Source: Humulus lupulus
Taxonomy: Eukaryota; Streptophyta; Magnoliopsida; Rosales; Cannabaceae
Length of the DNA: 64,000 bases
Direction of reading: 5' to 3'
Assembly: GCF_963169125.1 (NCBI RefSeq)
Contig: NC_084802.1
Span: forward strand, 27,595,107 to 27,659,106
Shown here: positions 33,500 through 45,274 of the stretch, in pieces
Numbering within the stretch: the first letter of the stretch is position 1
How the letters are laid out: the number at the start of each line of letters is the position of its first letter
The notes under the pieces: model-generated
Database searches by the model: none
What the model saw: only the letters and a program-made list of their open reading frames with translations
What the model was told of the DNA's origin: nothing
Program-made: the position numbers and the translations under genes

Positions 33500-35354
33500 A
33501 ACAATGATGGACCCTAAATGGGTATGTTTTAAATATTTATAACTCGCAAGCGCACGAATCGTATATGGAATATAGTGTTCGTGTAAGCACGAGATCGAAC
33601 CCAAAGGAGTTGTCTAAAATCGAAAAGAAAACTATTTTAAACCAAAATTAATAAATTCTAACCTAGTTCCAAAGATTGATGGGAATTTGTAACAATAAAA
33701 ATAAAATAAAAGATAATAATAAATAAATTAAAGACAATATATAAACATAAATTAATAATTGTAAACAAGATGGTAAAATAAGATTATTAAGGATTAGAAT
33801 CCACAAAATATAAGTTTAATAATATTTATAAGTACATTGATTCTCAAGTTTTAGTGATAGTTAAAATAAATCAAACTATCATTTTCCAAATAGATTTATA
33901 ATAAGCACAAATTACTTCTAAAAAGATAAGATTTTTCTTCACTTTTCAAAATTATAATTTCAAAGCATTTAGTGTAAATCAATCTAATGAAATAACAAAT
34001 AAATCAATGAACATTATTTATAAGGCAAAACATAATATTTTTGTTCTAAGTATGGATGTGTACAATTTAATGACACATCTTACACAAAGAATATTATGTA
34101 TTTGCACTAATGAAGAACAAAGTTTAAATATGTGCTAACAATCCAAAATACATGATATTTAAGATGAAAGAAGATATTTGAAGAAGAAAATTTTATAAAC
34201 TTTGTTGCACAAATTGGGAAATCAACATACAAAATAAATACTATCTAGTTACATATTGTTTCATCATCACCTTAATAATCTTAAAAAGATTAGAAACTCA
34301 TAACTAGAATAGCAAATACAAACTAAAAATTACAAACATAAATAGGAAATTTTGGAGGAGAAACCCCCAAAATTTCCTCTAAAAATACATAGAAAAATTA
34401 CCCAAAAGAAGAAGAAGATGAAGAGAAAAGAGAGGTTTTGAAATGTGTAGAATTTGTGGTATGGTAATCTGCTCTCTAAAATATGACACCCAAATGGTCT
34501 TCAAAACTCCCTATTTATAGCCAAAATGAGGTATTAAAATAATCAATTTAAATTAATTAAATTGATTAAATTAATGATAATATGACAAATAGAGGTAAAA
34601 TATAGAGTGTAATAATGATGTTTTAGGGTAAAATGTGTAGAAAGTGGGGTAAAAAAATAGTATTTTTGGACAAAGAGACAAGGGGACAATTTGCTTGGCA
34701 GGCTTGTGGAGGCTGGACTTGAGGAGGGGCAGTTGAAGTCTTGTGAGGTGCCAGGCGGGTTGGAGGCAGCTGCTGGGAATTGCTTTAGCTGGAGCTTCTT
34801 ATAGGTGATAGCCGAATGATAGCTGCTGGCCGAAGGGTGCTGTTGGGCATTGCTTCGTGGGCCAAAGGAGCAGTTTGGGCCTGGGGCGTTGGGGTTGGCT
34901 GGTGGCAGCTCCAAAACTAGTCTTATGGCATTTTAAAAATGCCATTTTTCCTTTCTTCCTTTAGTTTTTTATCTTTTTTTTCAAACACAAACATACCCCG
35001 AATTCCCTAACAAAATAAACATAAAATAAATCATAATAAAATATTTTCACTATAAAATAAATCAAACTAATTATTTGAAAATATTAATTATTACTTAATT
35101 TATATTTAACACTTAAGCTCAATAATACAACATTTTTTTACCACAAGTTAAACTACAATAATTCAAATAATTTACTACAACACTTCACAACAAAATAACT
35201 ATAAAAACACACAAAAATATATAAAATCAAAATAAGACTAAAAAAATCAAAAATACTTTAAAACTTAATAAATCAATTAAAAACTCAAGAATTAAGCAGC
35301 AATTAGCACATAAAAAGTGGTAAAATAACTCTATTTTGTAGAGTTATCAAACAA
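33500..35354 (-). mobile_element. Solo LTR in the MULE, AACAA target duplication
   Basis: A 1,845-bp LTR (33505-35349) starts TGATGGACCC and ends GAGTTATCA, flanked by AACAA at 33500-33504 and 35350-35354. Near its left edge lie GCAAGCGCACGAATCG and GAGATCGAACCCAAAGGAG, the reverse complement of the conserved LTR tail of Athila/Tat-type elements, so it is on the minus strand. No internal region and no second LTR copy are present. Confidence 0.85.
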
Positions 35355-35946
35355 CCATTGAGTATGCATCGAACCCCCTAAATGCCTACCCATCGATGCT
35401 TATCGAACCCCCCAACGATGCCCATCGAACCATCGAGCAACATCAAATAAACAAAGCAAAAGCTCACACTCGATATTCAAAATACCCATTCCAAAACAAA
35501 TCAGATCAATATGCTCACACTCGCAAAGTATACAACATTCACACAAAAAAATAAAAAAAAATCAAGGGAAATCGACCTTCACCTTTGTGATTTGATAAGG
35601 AGGAGAAGAGGCGTGGAGGCGGGTGGAGGAGAAGAGATGCGATCAACGAGGGTGGAGAGGTTGTGCTTTGACGAGGGCGGAGGGCTCTCAGGGTCTCGGT
35701 GCTTCGACGAGGGCGGAGGGGTTGTGCTTCAAGGTCTTGGTGCATTGACGAGGGTGGTGCTTCAGAGGTTCGACGGAGAAGTGGACGGAGGCTAGACGGT
35801 GGTTCGACGGCGGCGAGACGGGCTTCTCCGATTGGGTTCGATGGTTCTCGATGGGTATCGGGGGGGGGGGGGGAGAGATGAACCGAGAGAGAGAGAGTGA
35901 GATAGTGGAGAGAGATAGAGGAGAATCAAAAATGGGGAAATTTTTT
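35355..35946. repeat. MULE right subterminal region
   Basis: The remainder of the CATCGAACC array (to about 35440) is followed by a G-rich, TCGACGAGGG-repeated stretch (about 35600-35860), a run of 14 G near 35861, and a GAGAGA tract (about 35884-35925). It mirrors the pyrimidine tract inside the left end. Short frames here are a by-product of the repeats. Confidence 0.65.
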
Positions 35947-36064
35947 TTGTGATAGGGGCATTTTTGGTACTGTTAAAAGTTTTGGCATTATTTTGTAATG
36001 ATAAAAATGCCTAGCATTTTTTTGAATTACAACACCCCATTAAGCATAAAAGTTCAAATTTCCC
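35947..36064 (-). repeat. MULE right terminal inverted repeat
   Basis: Inverted partner of 26215-26332, ending AGTTCAAATTTCCC at 36064, directly followed by the TTTTAATA duplication. Confidence 0.85.
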
Positions 36065-36072
36065 TTTTAATA

Positions 36073-36851
36073 TTCTTTCATTTGATTACTTTATATTTGG
36101 CAATACCAGTTTGAAGCTTGCAACAAGATTTCGCACGAAATACTTAAAATTTGATTTTTTTTTTCTATAGACTATGTTGTCAAAATAATTGCAAGGATTT
36201 GATTGCATCTGTTTTTAAAATATAAGGATTTGGTTGTAAAAATATTTTTATATACTAAAATTAAAAAAATATATATAATACATAAGAAGTATTTATACTA
36301 TAACCCCTTAATTTATTTAAAATAAATAAACAATAATTAAAATAAATTCACATTTTCAGTGCAATTACTTAGTTTTTTTTGGTAGGAGTAAACAAATGAT
36401 CTATTAATTATGAAAATTGCACAATTTATATGTTATCTCACATTAGTAGGAGGCGTGTCACCACATAGTGGCAATGCATCGACACCCTAATTTTAACATA
36501 GGCCAAAAGAAATGCAAGCAATATGTGGCTTCTTGACATATGATATAACACATGTCCCTCTGATTATTTACCATATCAACTTGCCCAAATCACCTCAAAA
36601 ATTACCAAATTTCTCCCACATCTTTAGATTTATTTAGATACTTCATTGTATCAATATAAACCCAATTTGGTCATCAATTGTTGATACTAATAATAAAAAC
36701 TTAAATTTCATACCACTTTGTGTGAATATTTTTTATTGTGTTACACCTACTTGTGTAACAATGTAAAATAATTTATTCTTTATATTTAATCAATTTTAAC
36801 AGAGAGGTGTATAAAGTATCATATAAACACAATGTACATATGTATAGGGAG
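36073..36851. other. AT-rich spacer between the MULE and the Athila element
   Basis: No gene is seen. The last five bases, GGAGG-like GGGAG at 36847-36851, would be the target duplication of the Athila element, whose other end lies outside the window. Confidence 0.4.
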
Positions 36852-38202
36852 TGTTGCGAAAAATAATTACAATGCTTGCAAGTGCACAAATCGAACAAGT
36901 AGTAAAATAGTCACAATGACAGATATCAACCCACAAGGATTAAAATCAATTAAATATATTAAATACAACAAGTACCGAATCCTAACTTTATCTAAGCAAT
37001 CAATTTCGAAATATAACAAAAACTTGAAATAGAATACGAATTTAAAGAACAAATAGTTAAATGTGAATAAACTCAATATAATAACAATGGTTAAGGTTTT
37101 GACTTCACTCTCTAACAATTCTAACTCTAATAATTATTGTCCCTAATTCTATCCAATACTTTCAAGAACCTAGAGCATTATTTTATCTCTATACCCTCTC
37201 TCGAGTGCTGCATAAAGAATGTGTAAGTGACAACTAGCTTATATCTCTATACAACAATTTATCCCTACCTTCATTACGTTCCACTCTAGAAACAATCCTA
37301 AATATTCCACCTCTCAATTTCACAATCTTGAATTATTTTGGCTACCTAGATCCATGCTTATTTCTCGATCTAACATAATCTAAGTTATTCTACCTGCTGC
37401 CAGATTGTTTGAATGTTCCCCTCTCGAGTAATAATTTTCACAATCTAAATAAAACCCTAATTATAATAATATACTGTAAAACAATATAAACATCACAATT
37501 AAAGCAATAATAATTCAAAGTAGAACACAAGAACAATATTGGATTAAATTAAACTTTGCATTAAATCATAAAGATAGAATCATATCAAGAGATATGTCTA
37601 CACCCTAACAAACAAGAAAACTAGCCACATATAATAAGGTTCATAATCTCAAAATATTGTAATTAACCAGAAAAATCAAAGAAATAAAGAAAACTAAAGA
37701 ACTTCATTGATATGGCTTGATTCACTTCTTAGATCTTCCACAGATGAGTCTCCTTTTCAAAATGTCTTTCTCTTCCTTTTTTTATCTGTGTTTTGTTCGT
37801 GCCCTAGCCCCTCGAAACGTCCTTAGTCGACTTCCCTTCGAATTAGAATTAAAAACGTGTAAAAAATCAAGTTTCCTGATCTTTGTGGCGCAACAAGTGA
37901 TGTCTCGCGTTTATCAGGCGACGCATTGCCTTTGACAAGCGATGCATCGCCATATTACGGGCGACTTATCGCCTAGCTCTATACCCAGGTGCGCTTTCTC
38001 CCATATTTTGCGACTTGTCGTCTATCAGAAAGCGCGTAATGCCTCATTCTCTAACTTAAACACTGGAAATAATGTACAAAACACTAAATTATTCAATTCC
38101 TGCACACTTAAGGGAAGCTCATCAAATCTACAAAAACTTAAAGAAAACAAACCATTTTAGGTACAAAAGCAATATTTGAGTGCATAAAATCTGCACTCAT
38201 CA
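36852..38202 (-). repeat. Athila element E 3' LTR (1,351 bp)
   Basis: On the minus strand it starts TGATGAGTGCAGATTTTATG at 38202 and ends TTCGCAACA at 36852. It contains the conserved tail (GCAAGTGCAC...CAACCCACAAGGA on the + strand, about 36878-36940) and a cluster of GCGATGCATCGC-type words at 37917-38021. Confidence 0.75.
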
Positions 38203-38216
38203 CACCCCCAAACTTG
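38203..38216 (-). other. Polypurine tract of Athila element E
   Basis: On the minus strand, CAAGTTTGGGGGTG sits directly before the LTR start TGATGAGTGC. A second similar tract (AAGTTTGGGGGG) occurs at 39648-39659, just after the third ORF, which is common in this lineage. Confidence 0.7.
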
Positions 38217-39728
38217 AATGATTGTTTGTCCTCAAGCAAAAATAGATTCTCAATAACTGCAAACCATTATCAAAACAACTAAAATGAACATTTCCTAATT
38301 TGTACAAAACAATAGAAATAAAAATAAAAACTAAACAACCAAATCGAGAATGTTCATTTAGACTCAAAGCATAACATCTCAAATTACTAACTCTCTTTCA
38401 ACCACTCAATATGTTAATCAAAATGGATGACTAGAATTTTAACAAATCAATACTCAACTATTAATATTACTATCTTATTGTGCGCCAAACATCTCTAATA
38501 ATCTCAAACAAATATGCAACTCATGTGCATCGAGACAAATTAACGAACCAATCACATAATCAAACAATCATAAGCTCAACTTTTTCAACTTATCTCCACT
38601 AATGTAAATCAAATATTATGCAAATCAAGAGGACTTTATTTAGCTTATAACATTAGGCTCGGGTCAATGGTGGGTGAAAAAGACACATTTAGGCTTACTT
38701 TCACACCATAAACTTACAAAAGAACTAACTTTATACTATAAAACTTTTATTTCCCAAAACATTATTTTCATTCATTCATTCTGTGCTTCTATTTTGCCCC
38801 AATGAGTTACAACTCCCCAAACTTGTTTCTTTTCATTCTTTTTCAATGATATTTTATTATTTCAACAATTTGTTTTTTTAAAGATATTCATATTTTTTTT
38901 CTTTTCTATTCGCCTATTTATATAGAAAAGAAACCTTACAAACAACACAATGGAAGTGTAATTCTCTTTTCTCATTGAAGACACATCACATCCTTTCTCA
39001 AATAAAACTATCATACATATCCCATTCCCCACTTAACCTCATAAATTTAATAAAATTGAATCTTACGCTTATGGTGAAAAAGAAGGTATAAGGATAAACA
39101 TTAATGAAGTTGAAATTTTTATAATCACAAGCTCAAGATGTTTTTAAACAACAAATAATAAAATGTCAATATTAGGCTCAAAAAAAGGAAACAAAGAGAA
39201 TATATATATATATATATATTGGTTAACTTTTTGGCTCAAACGATTCAAAGAAAATGCCTCTATCATCTCTACATAACAAAGATCTAGGATTTCGCCTCAA
39301 TAAGTTGATCAAGTAAGTTCTAGTTGGCTCTATGCCCATCAAAATGAATCCAAGTCTCTACAATACCCACAAAGCCACATATTGAGTAGAAATCATAAAG
39401 AGACCTGACAACGAGAGATAACAACATTAACACCAAGTAAGATAAGCCAAGCACACAGTCAATAAGCTTCAAAACACATACTAAGTAATATAAAAAAGTT
39501 AAGCATAATAGTCATCATCGAAACCCACGAGTCATAAAATCAACAACTCAATCTAGTCAAGTACAATCATCCAGGAAAACATAAAAACTAAAGTAAACTA
39601 AAGTCCACCCAAATAAAATAGAAAAATAAAATAAAATAAAACTCTTTCCCCCCAAACTTAAGAAAAACAGTGTCCCCACTGTTTAGCAAGAAAATATCAA
39701 GGAAAGAAAAGAATACCCCATGACCCGA
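38217..39728 (-). other. Athila 3' noncoding region
   Basis: No coding sequence is seen. A TA microsatellite lies at about 39200-39220. The stretch is long, AT-rich and element-specific. Confidence 0.5.
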
Positions 39729-42590
39729 CTAAGGATCGTCGGCCATATCAACACCGTCATCAGCAACTGGTGACTCCTCGTACTCTGGAGAGCAATATGG
39801 GTCATGAAACATGCTCGGAAAAGTAAGGAAATGATTTTCAGGATACTTCTGGTGCCATTGATCATAAATAATTGTTGTATAGTTATAAAACTAAAATTGG
39901 CGCTCCTGCTGATAAGTATTGAATTTGTCTATTTTTAATTCATTATTATCCTATGATTATACACTTGATTATTTGTTTATATATGCTTAATAAGTTTATT
40001 TTGTGTTTTTAGGACTTCCAAGACATTTGGGTGAAAAGTAATGAATTTAGGATGTTTTACAAGCAATGGTTAAGCTCAGAATTACAAGTTTAAAACTTCA
40101 CACTTTATTTTGATAATTTTCCAATGCTCTTTTAAAAATATTTCAAGAAATCAATTTTATATCTTTTTCTTATCTTTCCATATCTTTTTGAATTGTCCAA
40201 TTCTGAGTTACATCGAGGAAGTTGTGGTTAAAATACCGTCGGTGGCTACAGCTGAAGAAAACTGAAAAAATGGAAAAATTAGTACGGTTGCGACAATCCT
40301 TATTCCACGCCGTGGCCTGGGGGATAGAACGCAGTGGCCGCGGTCAGCAATGTCCCAGGCCGTGGCCGAAGCCCGATTTTCTGAAAAATACATGTTCCAG
40401 TGGCTGCAGCCGCTAAGAAACACTAGTTGCGGCCAGCCATCAATTTTTACCTTAATTTTTTAATTTTAAATGTATTTTTGAAATGGCTAGAAAAAGGGTT
40501 AGGGTTATAACAACTTTGGATTGCGAATTTTAGAGGCTAGAGCAGTAGAGGAGGAGAAAAGACATCAACATAAACATTCCTCAATCTATTTTTTATTTCT
40601 TCTCAAAAATCTTTTATGTTCATTGAATATTTATGTTTATGAATATGAATGTGATTATGAAGTAGTTTTCTTTATAGTTGAGGGTTATTTCAAAACCCTG
40701 GACATGAGATCTTGAATGCATTGATGAATTTTATTCCTTCTATTCCCTTATATTAAATTGCTTCTATTTTTCTATTTGAATGTTATGAATCTTGTATAAT
40801 CTTGTTTAGATGACCACTAATTATGATCTTGCATTGTTCTACTATCATCTTAGGATTGTTAATCACCTAATAGTTTAGGATTCTAAGTAGAGTGATAAAT
40901 TACAATTAGGATATTGTGACGAGTATTTTGATTGTAATGAAAAATAGAACCTAGGTGAAATGAATTGCATGCTTAATGAATTTGTTGCCTAAATTTCCCT
41001 ATTTCCATAGAGTGTAATACTTTTACTAGGTTAAATAGATCACATGCTTAAAAGGTTTATTGCTGGGTAAAAAGGGTTAATTAAGAGTGCTTAGCTTTAA
41101 TTAATTATAATAGGGAAACTGAGATAATTGACTGCTTAAGTGTTATCTGTGGGGTTAATAGTTTAATTGGGAATATGGAATATTATTCGTCATTGTTGAT
41201 AGATTGATTGTTAAAGGTGCAGAGTAATTCTTGACTATTTCTTCAATATCGTTCTATCCTTAGTTATATAATCTTTGATCATTATTTTATGTTTTCAGTT
41301 TTTAAAAATAAAACCCCTATCTAATTTCTGTTTAGTTTTTATTTTGAATAATAGTTTGATCATAGTCCTCGTGGGTACGACCCTTATTTACCATTATACT
41401 AAAGTAGCTGGTATAAGTGAATAATTTTTTTTAATTTGATACAGCATACGACACCCATCACTTGCATATTGGAAACATGACGATGAATACTCTGATTGGA
41501 CAACTCTAGGTTAGATAACCTCTCACCTTGCTGAACCTGTAAATGACCAATATAATTAAGACTATAGTGTCTATCCTCATCAAGATGAGAAGAGGAAGCA
41601 GCACACTGAGCTTGTTTGTCACGAGCACATTGCTGAATCTGAGTATCATAATTAGGTTGTTGGAAAGCATCAGGTGGCGGTCGGAGACGTGGATGTGGAG
41701 CAGCAGGTGGTGGTGGGACATTCTCAGGATCATCCACCTCAAATCCAAGGCCAGAAGGACGAGGAGTTCTACCTTGCCAGAACGAACCACGAGTCAAATT
41801 ACTGTGATCAGTAGTGGTATTTTGCAAACAAGGCTTGGTCTCATTCATCGGAACACCAGCCACCCGACATAACCCAGTAATCAGATCGGCATGACCATGA
41901 CCACCAGTAGTAGCATCCCCCATAATCTTCAAAATACTGTCATGAATTAATATTCCAACATCGATAGACTTTCCCACACAAATACAATACAAAAAAACCA
42001 TTCGATCAACCAGAATTTCAGACTTATTGGTAGAGGGCATCAATGTGGAACAAATAAAATATTCCATGCTTTGGCATAAGGATTCAACACTGTACTAAGC
42101 ACATTACGAGGCACCGTCAGATCAGTAGTAGAATAATTCCAATCCACTCCAGGAGGAGCAAGATAACTTGAAATAAATCTGTAACTCGGTCCCTCTCTCA
42201 CCATAGTATGATAGTCATCATCTCAAACTCTTGGTAATCCATAATATGCATTAATCACCGACGGAAAAAAAATTCAACATTCAACCCCTTACCATCACAG
42301 AATTGTTCTCTTTTTGTTGGGTGTCATTAGCATAAAATACTCTAACCGCACTAATATTCCCCATAATGGAAACCTCACATAAGCGTTGCCATCCACGTTC
42401 TTGAATTATGCTAAAAAAATTTCCATCATGTGTCGCCGACTGAAAAGAAGATTCCATGATGATTTTCTTATTCCGATCATTATACAACTTATATTTAGCC
42501 TTTGGCTCATCATTCAAAAGAGTGTTGTACAATAAAGGACGTCGAGGTAGAGGCCCCAATTCTCTTCTTTTTAAGCCTCATTTGCAATTA
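39729..42590 (-). pseudogene. Athila third ORF (plant transposon-protein domain), interrupted
   Basis: Minus strand. The 5' part at 42559-42281 reads LYNTLLNDEPKAKYKLYNDR and then MESSFQSATHDGNFFSIIQE. The middle at 42067-41465 contains FICSTLMPSTNKSEILVDRM, LYCICVGKSIDVGILIHDSI, DLITGLCRVAGVPMNE, and a Pro-rich stretch. The 3' end at 39904-39729 contains YDQWHQKYPENHF and ends ADDP-stop. This matches the conserved plant transposon-protein region found downstream of pol in Athila elements; its function is not established. A stop at about 39890 and frame changes near 42060-42280 disable it. The solo LTR at 39910-41459 splits the last part. Confidence 0.7.
39905..41464 (+). mobile_element. Solo LTR inside the Athila third ORF
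   Basis: A 1,550-bp LTR (39910-41459) starts TGATAAGTATTGAATTTG and ends ACGACACCCATCA. Flanks are CCTGC (39905-39909) and CTTGC (41460-41464), one mismatch. The host reading frame continues in phase across the site when the LTR and one duplication are ignored, which supports the boundaries. The conserved tail CCTCGTGGGTACGACCC at about 41367-41383 fixes + orientation. GGCCGTGGCC-type words lie at 40306-40439. Confidence 0.8.
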
Positions 42591-43565
42591 TCAAAGACCC
42601 CCACAACCATTCTCAAGATCAACAACACTCTTGAACCCAAACTACCTCTCACAAAATACCAAATTCTTCCCCAAAATTCAATGAAAAGTACCTATCATAA
42701 AAAAATACCAACATCCCACATATACTAAATCAATGCATAATCTCCAAAATCAATTAGCCCAAACTTGCTAATGTATCTCCAAACATAAACAAATTAAAAC
42801 CACCAAAAAAATTCAAGTAATTCTTCAAAAATCAATGTAAACTGTCATTGGAGCATTTTATCAAACACTTGATGTGCATTAAAGAACCACACACCTCCAA
42901 CACCTCTATAGACATTAAACCTTCTCCAAAAGTACATATCATCACACAAAACAGTCCAATCCTTCAATTATCATCAAAATAAAGCAAAGAATAAAACCAA
43001 AAGAATAGATATAACCTTACGTGGGATGGAATGGAAACCCTTGTTCATCTCCACTTTGCCATTGAGAAAAACTTGAGAAAGATATTGTAGAGTAATAAAT
43101 GATAGAAACAAAGCAAGAAAATAGTAATGTGATGAGAATGGATCATAAAATATGAGAGTGATGGTGAAGAGAAAAAAAATGATGATGGTGATAAAGAGCT
43201 TGAAGAAGAAGAAGAAAAGAAGGAATGGGGAATAGTAGAGAAAAAAATGAAAAGAAATAAAAATAACTACATAACTAAAACAAAAGTGACTCTTGTGCTG
43301 ATTTCCTTTTAATTTAATTTTTTTACAGACGCCTGGTGCGATTATTGAAGGGCTGTGATTACAACCCAGGCGATGCATCGCTTGGAAGAGGCGACGCATC
43401 GCAGGGCTCTCTACCAAAAACGCCCAAAATTCAATTTGTGGCGATTCATCGCCGCATCGCCTGAACTTTTTTTTTTTAACTAAATTAAACGTAAAAAAAT
43501 TGAACATACATCTAAAAAAGATCAAACTCTAAGAAAAATGAACAAAACTATTTTAAAAAGATGGG
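42591..43565 (-). other. Athila spacer between pol and third ORF
   Basis: No supportable gene. A minus-strand frame at 42974-43525 is mostly low-complexity Phe/Ile/Leu. It contains three GCGATGCATCGC-type palindromic words (43369-43452), the same word as in this element's own LTR. Confidence 0.55.
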
Positions 43566-43589
43566 TTGCCTCCCATTAAGCGCTTAGTT

Positions 43590-44959
43590 TAAAGTCTTTA
43601 GCTAGACCTTGTACCAAAATACCATAACTAGTCATCATCGAGCTTAATGCTCGCCATTTTCTCCACCTCTCCTTCAAAATAATGCTTCAACCGCCGACCA
43701 TTCACTTTGAAAGCAGGTTCATCACCTCGTTGAATCTCAACAGCTCTGAATGGAAAAATATGAATAACCGTGAATGGTCCTGACCGACGAGACTTTAATT
43801 TACCGGGAAAGAGTTTAAGACGAGAATTGAATAAAAGAACCTTCTCTCTCGGTACAAACTCGCTGTGAAGAATGTGCTTATCATGCCATTTTTTTTTTCA
43901 CTCCTTATAAATCTGTGCATTCTCATATGTTTCATGAAGAATTTCTTCTAACTTATTAAGTTGAAGAAGTCTTTTCTCTCCCAAAGCTTTCAAATCAAAA
44001 TTCAGCTTTTTAATGGCCCATTGTGCAAGGTGTTGAAGCTCAAATGGTACATGACAAGGCTTCCCAAACACAATCCGGTAATGAGACATGCCTATAGGTG
44101 TCTTGAAAGCCATCCTATAAGCCCATAAAGCGTCATCAAGCTTATTAGACCAATCATTTCTATTGTATTGCACTGTTTTCTCCAAGATAAGCTTAATTTC
44201 CTGATTAGATATCTCAGCTTGACCATTAGATTGCTGATGGTAAGCAAGGGCCATCTTATGTCTTACTCCATACTTCGCCATAAGAGCATCAAAAATTTTA
44301 TTTGCAAAATGGGTACCTTCATCACTAAGTCTTGCTCTAGGTGTACCAAATCGAGAAAAGAAAATGTTCTTTTGCATAAATTTGACTACCACCCTAGCAT
44401 CATTTGTAGTTGTTGCAACAACCTCTACCCATTTACTTACATAGTCCACCGCTAAGAGAATATATAGATTACCAAAAGAAGGTGGGAATGCTCCCATAAA
44501 ATCAATACCCTACACATCGAAGATCTCCACTTCTAGGATATTAGTGAGAGGTAATTCATGTCTTCTAGAGATATTTCCCACTCGTTGACACCGATCACAA
44601 CTTTTCACATATGAAAGACAATCACGGTGTAAGGTAGGACAATAAAACCCACTTTCAAGGACCTTTGCAGCAGTCCTCACAACTCCAAAATGTCCACCCG
44701 CTGGAGAAGAATGGCAATGGAACAAAATTTCACTCACTTCCTCTTCTGGTCCACATCTTCTTATAACAAGATCAACACAATGCTTGAAAATAATCGGATC
44801 ATCCAAAATATATTGTTTCACATCATGTAAAAACTTCTTCTTTTGTTGAGAGGATACACCCGATGGCAAAACCTTGCATGCTAAATAGTTGAAGAAATCA
44901 TAATACCAAGGAATTTTAGTTGCCACTGTAAATAATTGTTCATCCGAAAAAGCTTCCAA
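43590..44959 (-). pseudogene. Athila integrase
   Basis: Minus strand. Zinc-finger part 44959-44510: CHSSPAGGHFGVVRTAAKVL, then CDRCQRVGNISRRHELPL. Core 44497-43898: [35 protein letters not shown] (second Asp) and [12 protein letters not shown] (Glu). The C-terminal segment 43890-43590 carries FPGKLKSRRSGPF and FKVNGRRLKHYF. One stop (TAG in place of the usual Trp codon, about 44511-44513) separates zinc finger and core, and a frameshift at the T-run near 43890 separates the C-terminus. Otherwise it is well preserved. Confidence 0.85.
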
Positions 44960-44999
44960 AATTGACGAACCTTCATCTACTATTTACCCCCTCAAGAAG

Positions 45000-45269
45000 A
45001 GATAGATGATTAGCTACTACATTCTCACTTCCTTGCTTATCTCGAATCTCCAAATCGAATTCTTGGAGCAATAGAACCCATCTAATCAAGCGAGGTTTAA
45101 CATCCTTTTTCTCAAATAAGTACAAATAGCTGCATGATCTGTATAAATTATCACCTTAGATCAAATAATATAAGGACGAAACTTGTCACAAGAATAAACC
45201 ACTGCTAACATATCTTCTCAGTAGTTGTATAATTCTCTTGAGCTTCATTCAAAGTACGGCTAGAATAAT
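45000..45269 (-). pseudogene. Athila RNase H, 3' part
   Basis: On the minus strand, frames give [43 protein letters not shown] and [11 protein letters not shown], the end of a gypsy RNase H. Frameshifts occur. The 5' part of the same domain is at 53811-53967 across element D. Confidence 0.75.
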
Positions 45270-45274
45270 AAATA

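Larger units (their letters stand above)
26207..36072 (+). mobile_element. Mutator-like element (MULE) with a ULP1-like gene
   Basis: The element proper is 26215-36064 (9,850 bp), bounded by TTTTAATA at 26207-26214 and 36065-36072. The ends are inverted copies: GGGAAATTTGAATTTTTATG at the left, and the right end is close to its reverse complement. A + strand transposase relic (27286-29853) and a minus strand ULP1 protease relic (30048-33133) converge with about 195 bp between their stop codons. Both are broken. Arrays of CTCGATG/CATCGAG words flank the genes. A solo LTR (33505-35349) is nested near the right end. MULEs that carry ULP-like protease genes are known in plants (the Kaonashi type); this copy shows both genes with defined ends. 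Confidence 0.9.

Noticed and set aside
34543..34914. A 123-codon minus-strand frame
   Set aside because: It lies inside a solo LTR, is rich in Pro/Ser/Ala and then low-complexity residues, and has no recognised domain.
42974..43525. A 183-codon minus-strand frame in the Athila spacer
   Set aside because: Mostly homopolymer-like Phe/Leu/Ile from AT-rich sequence; no start context or motif.
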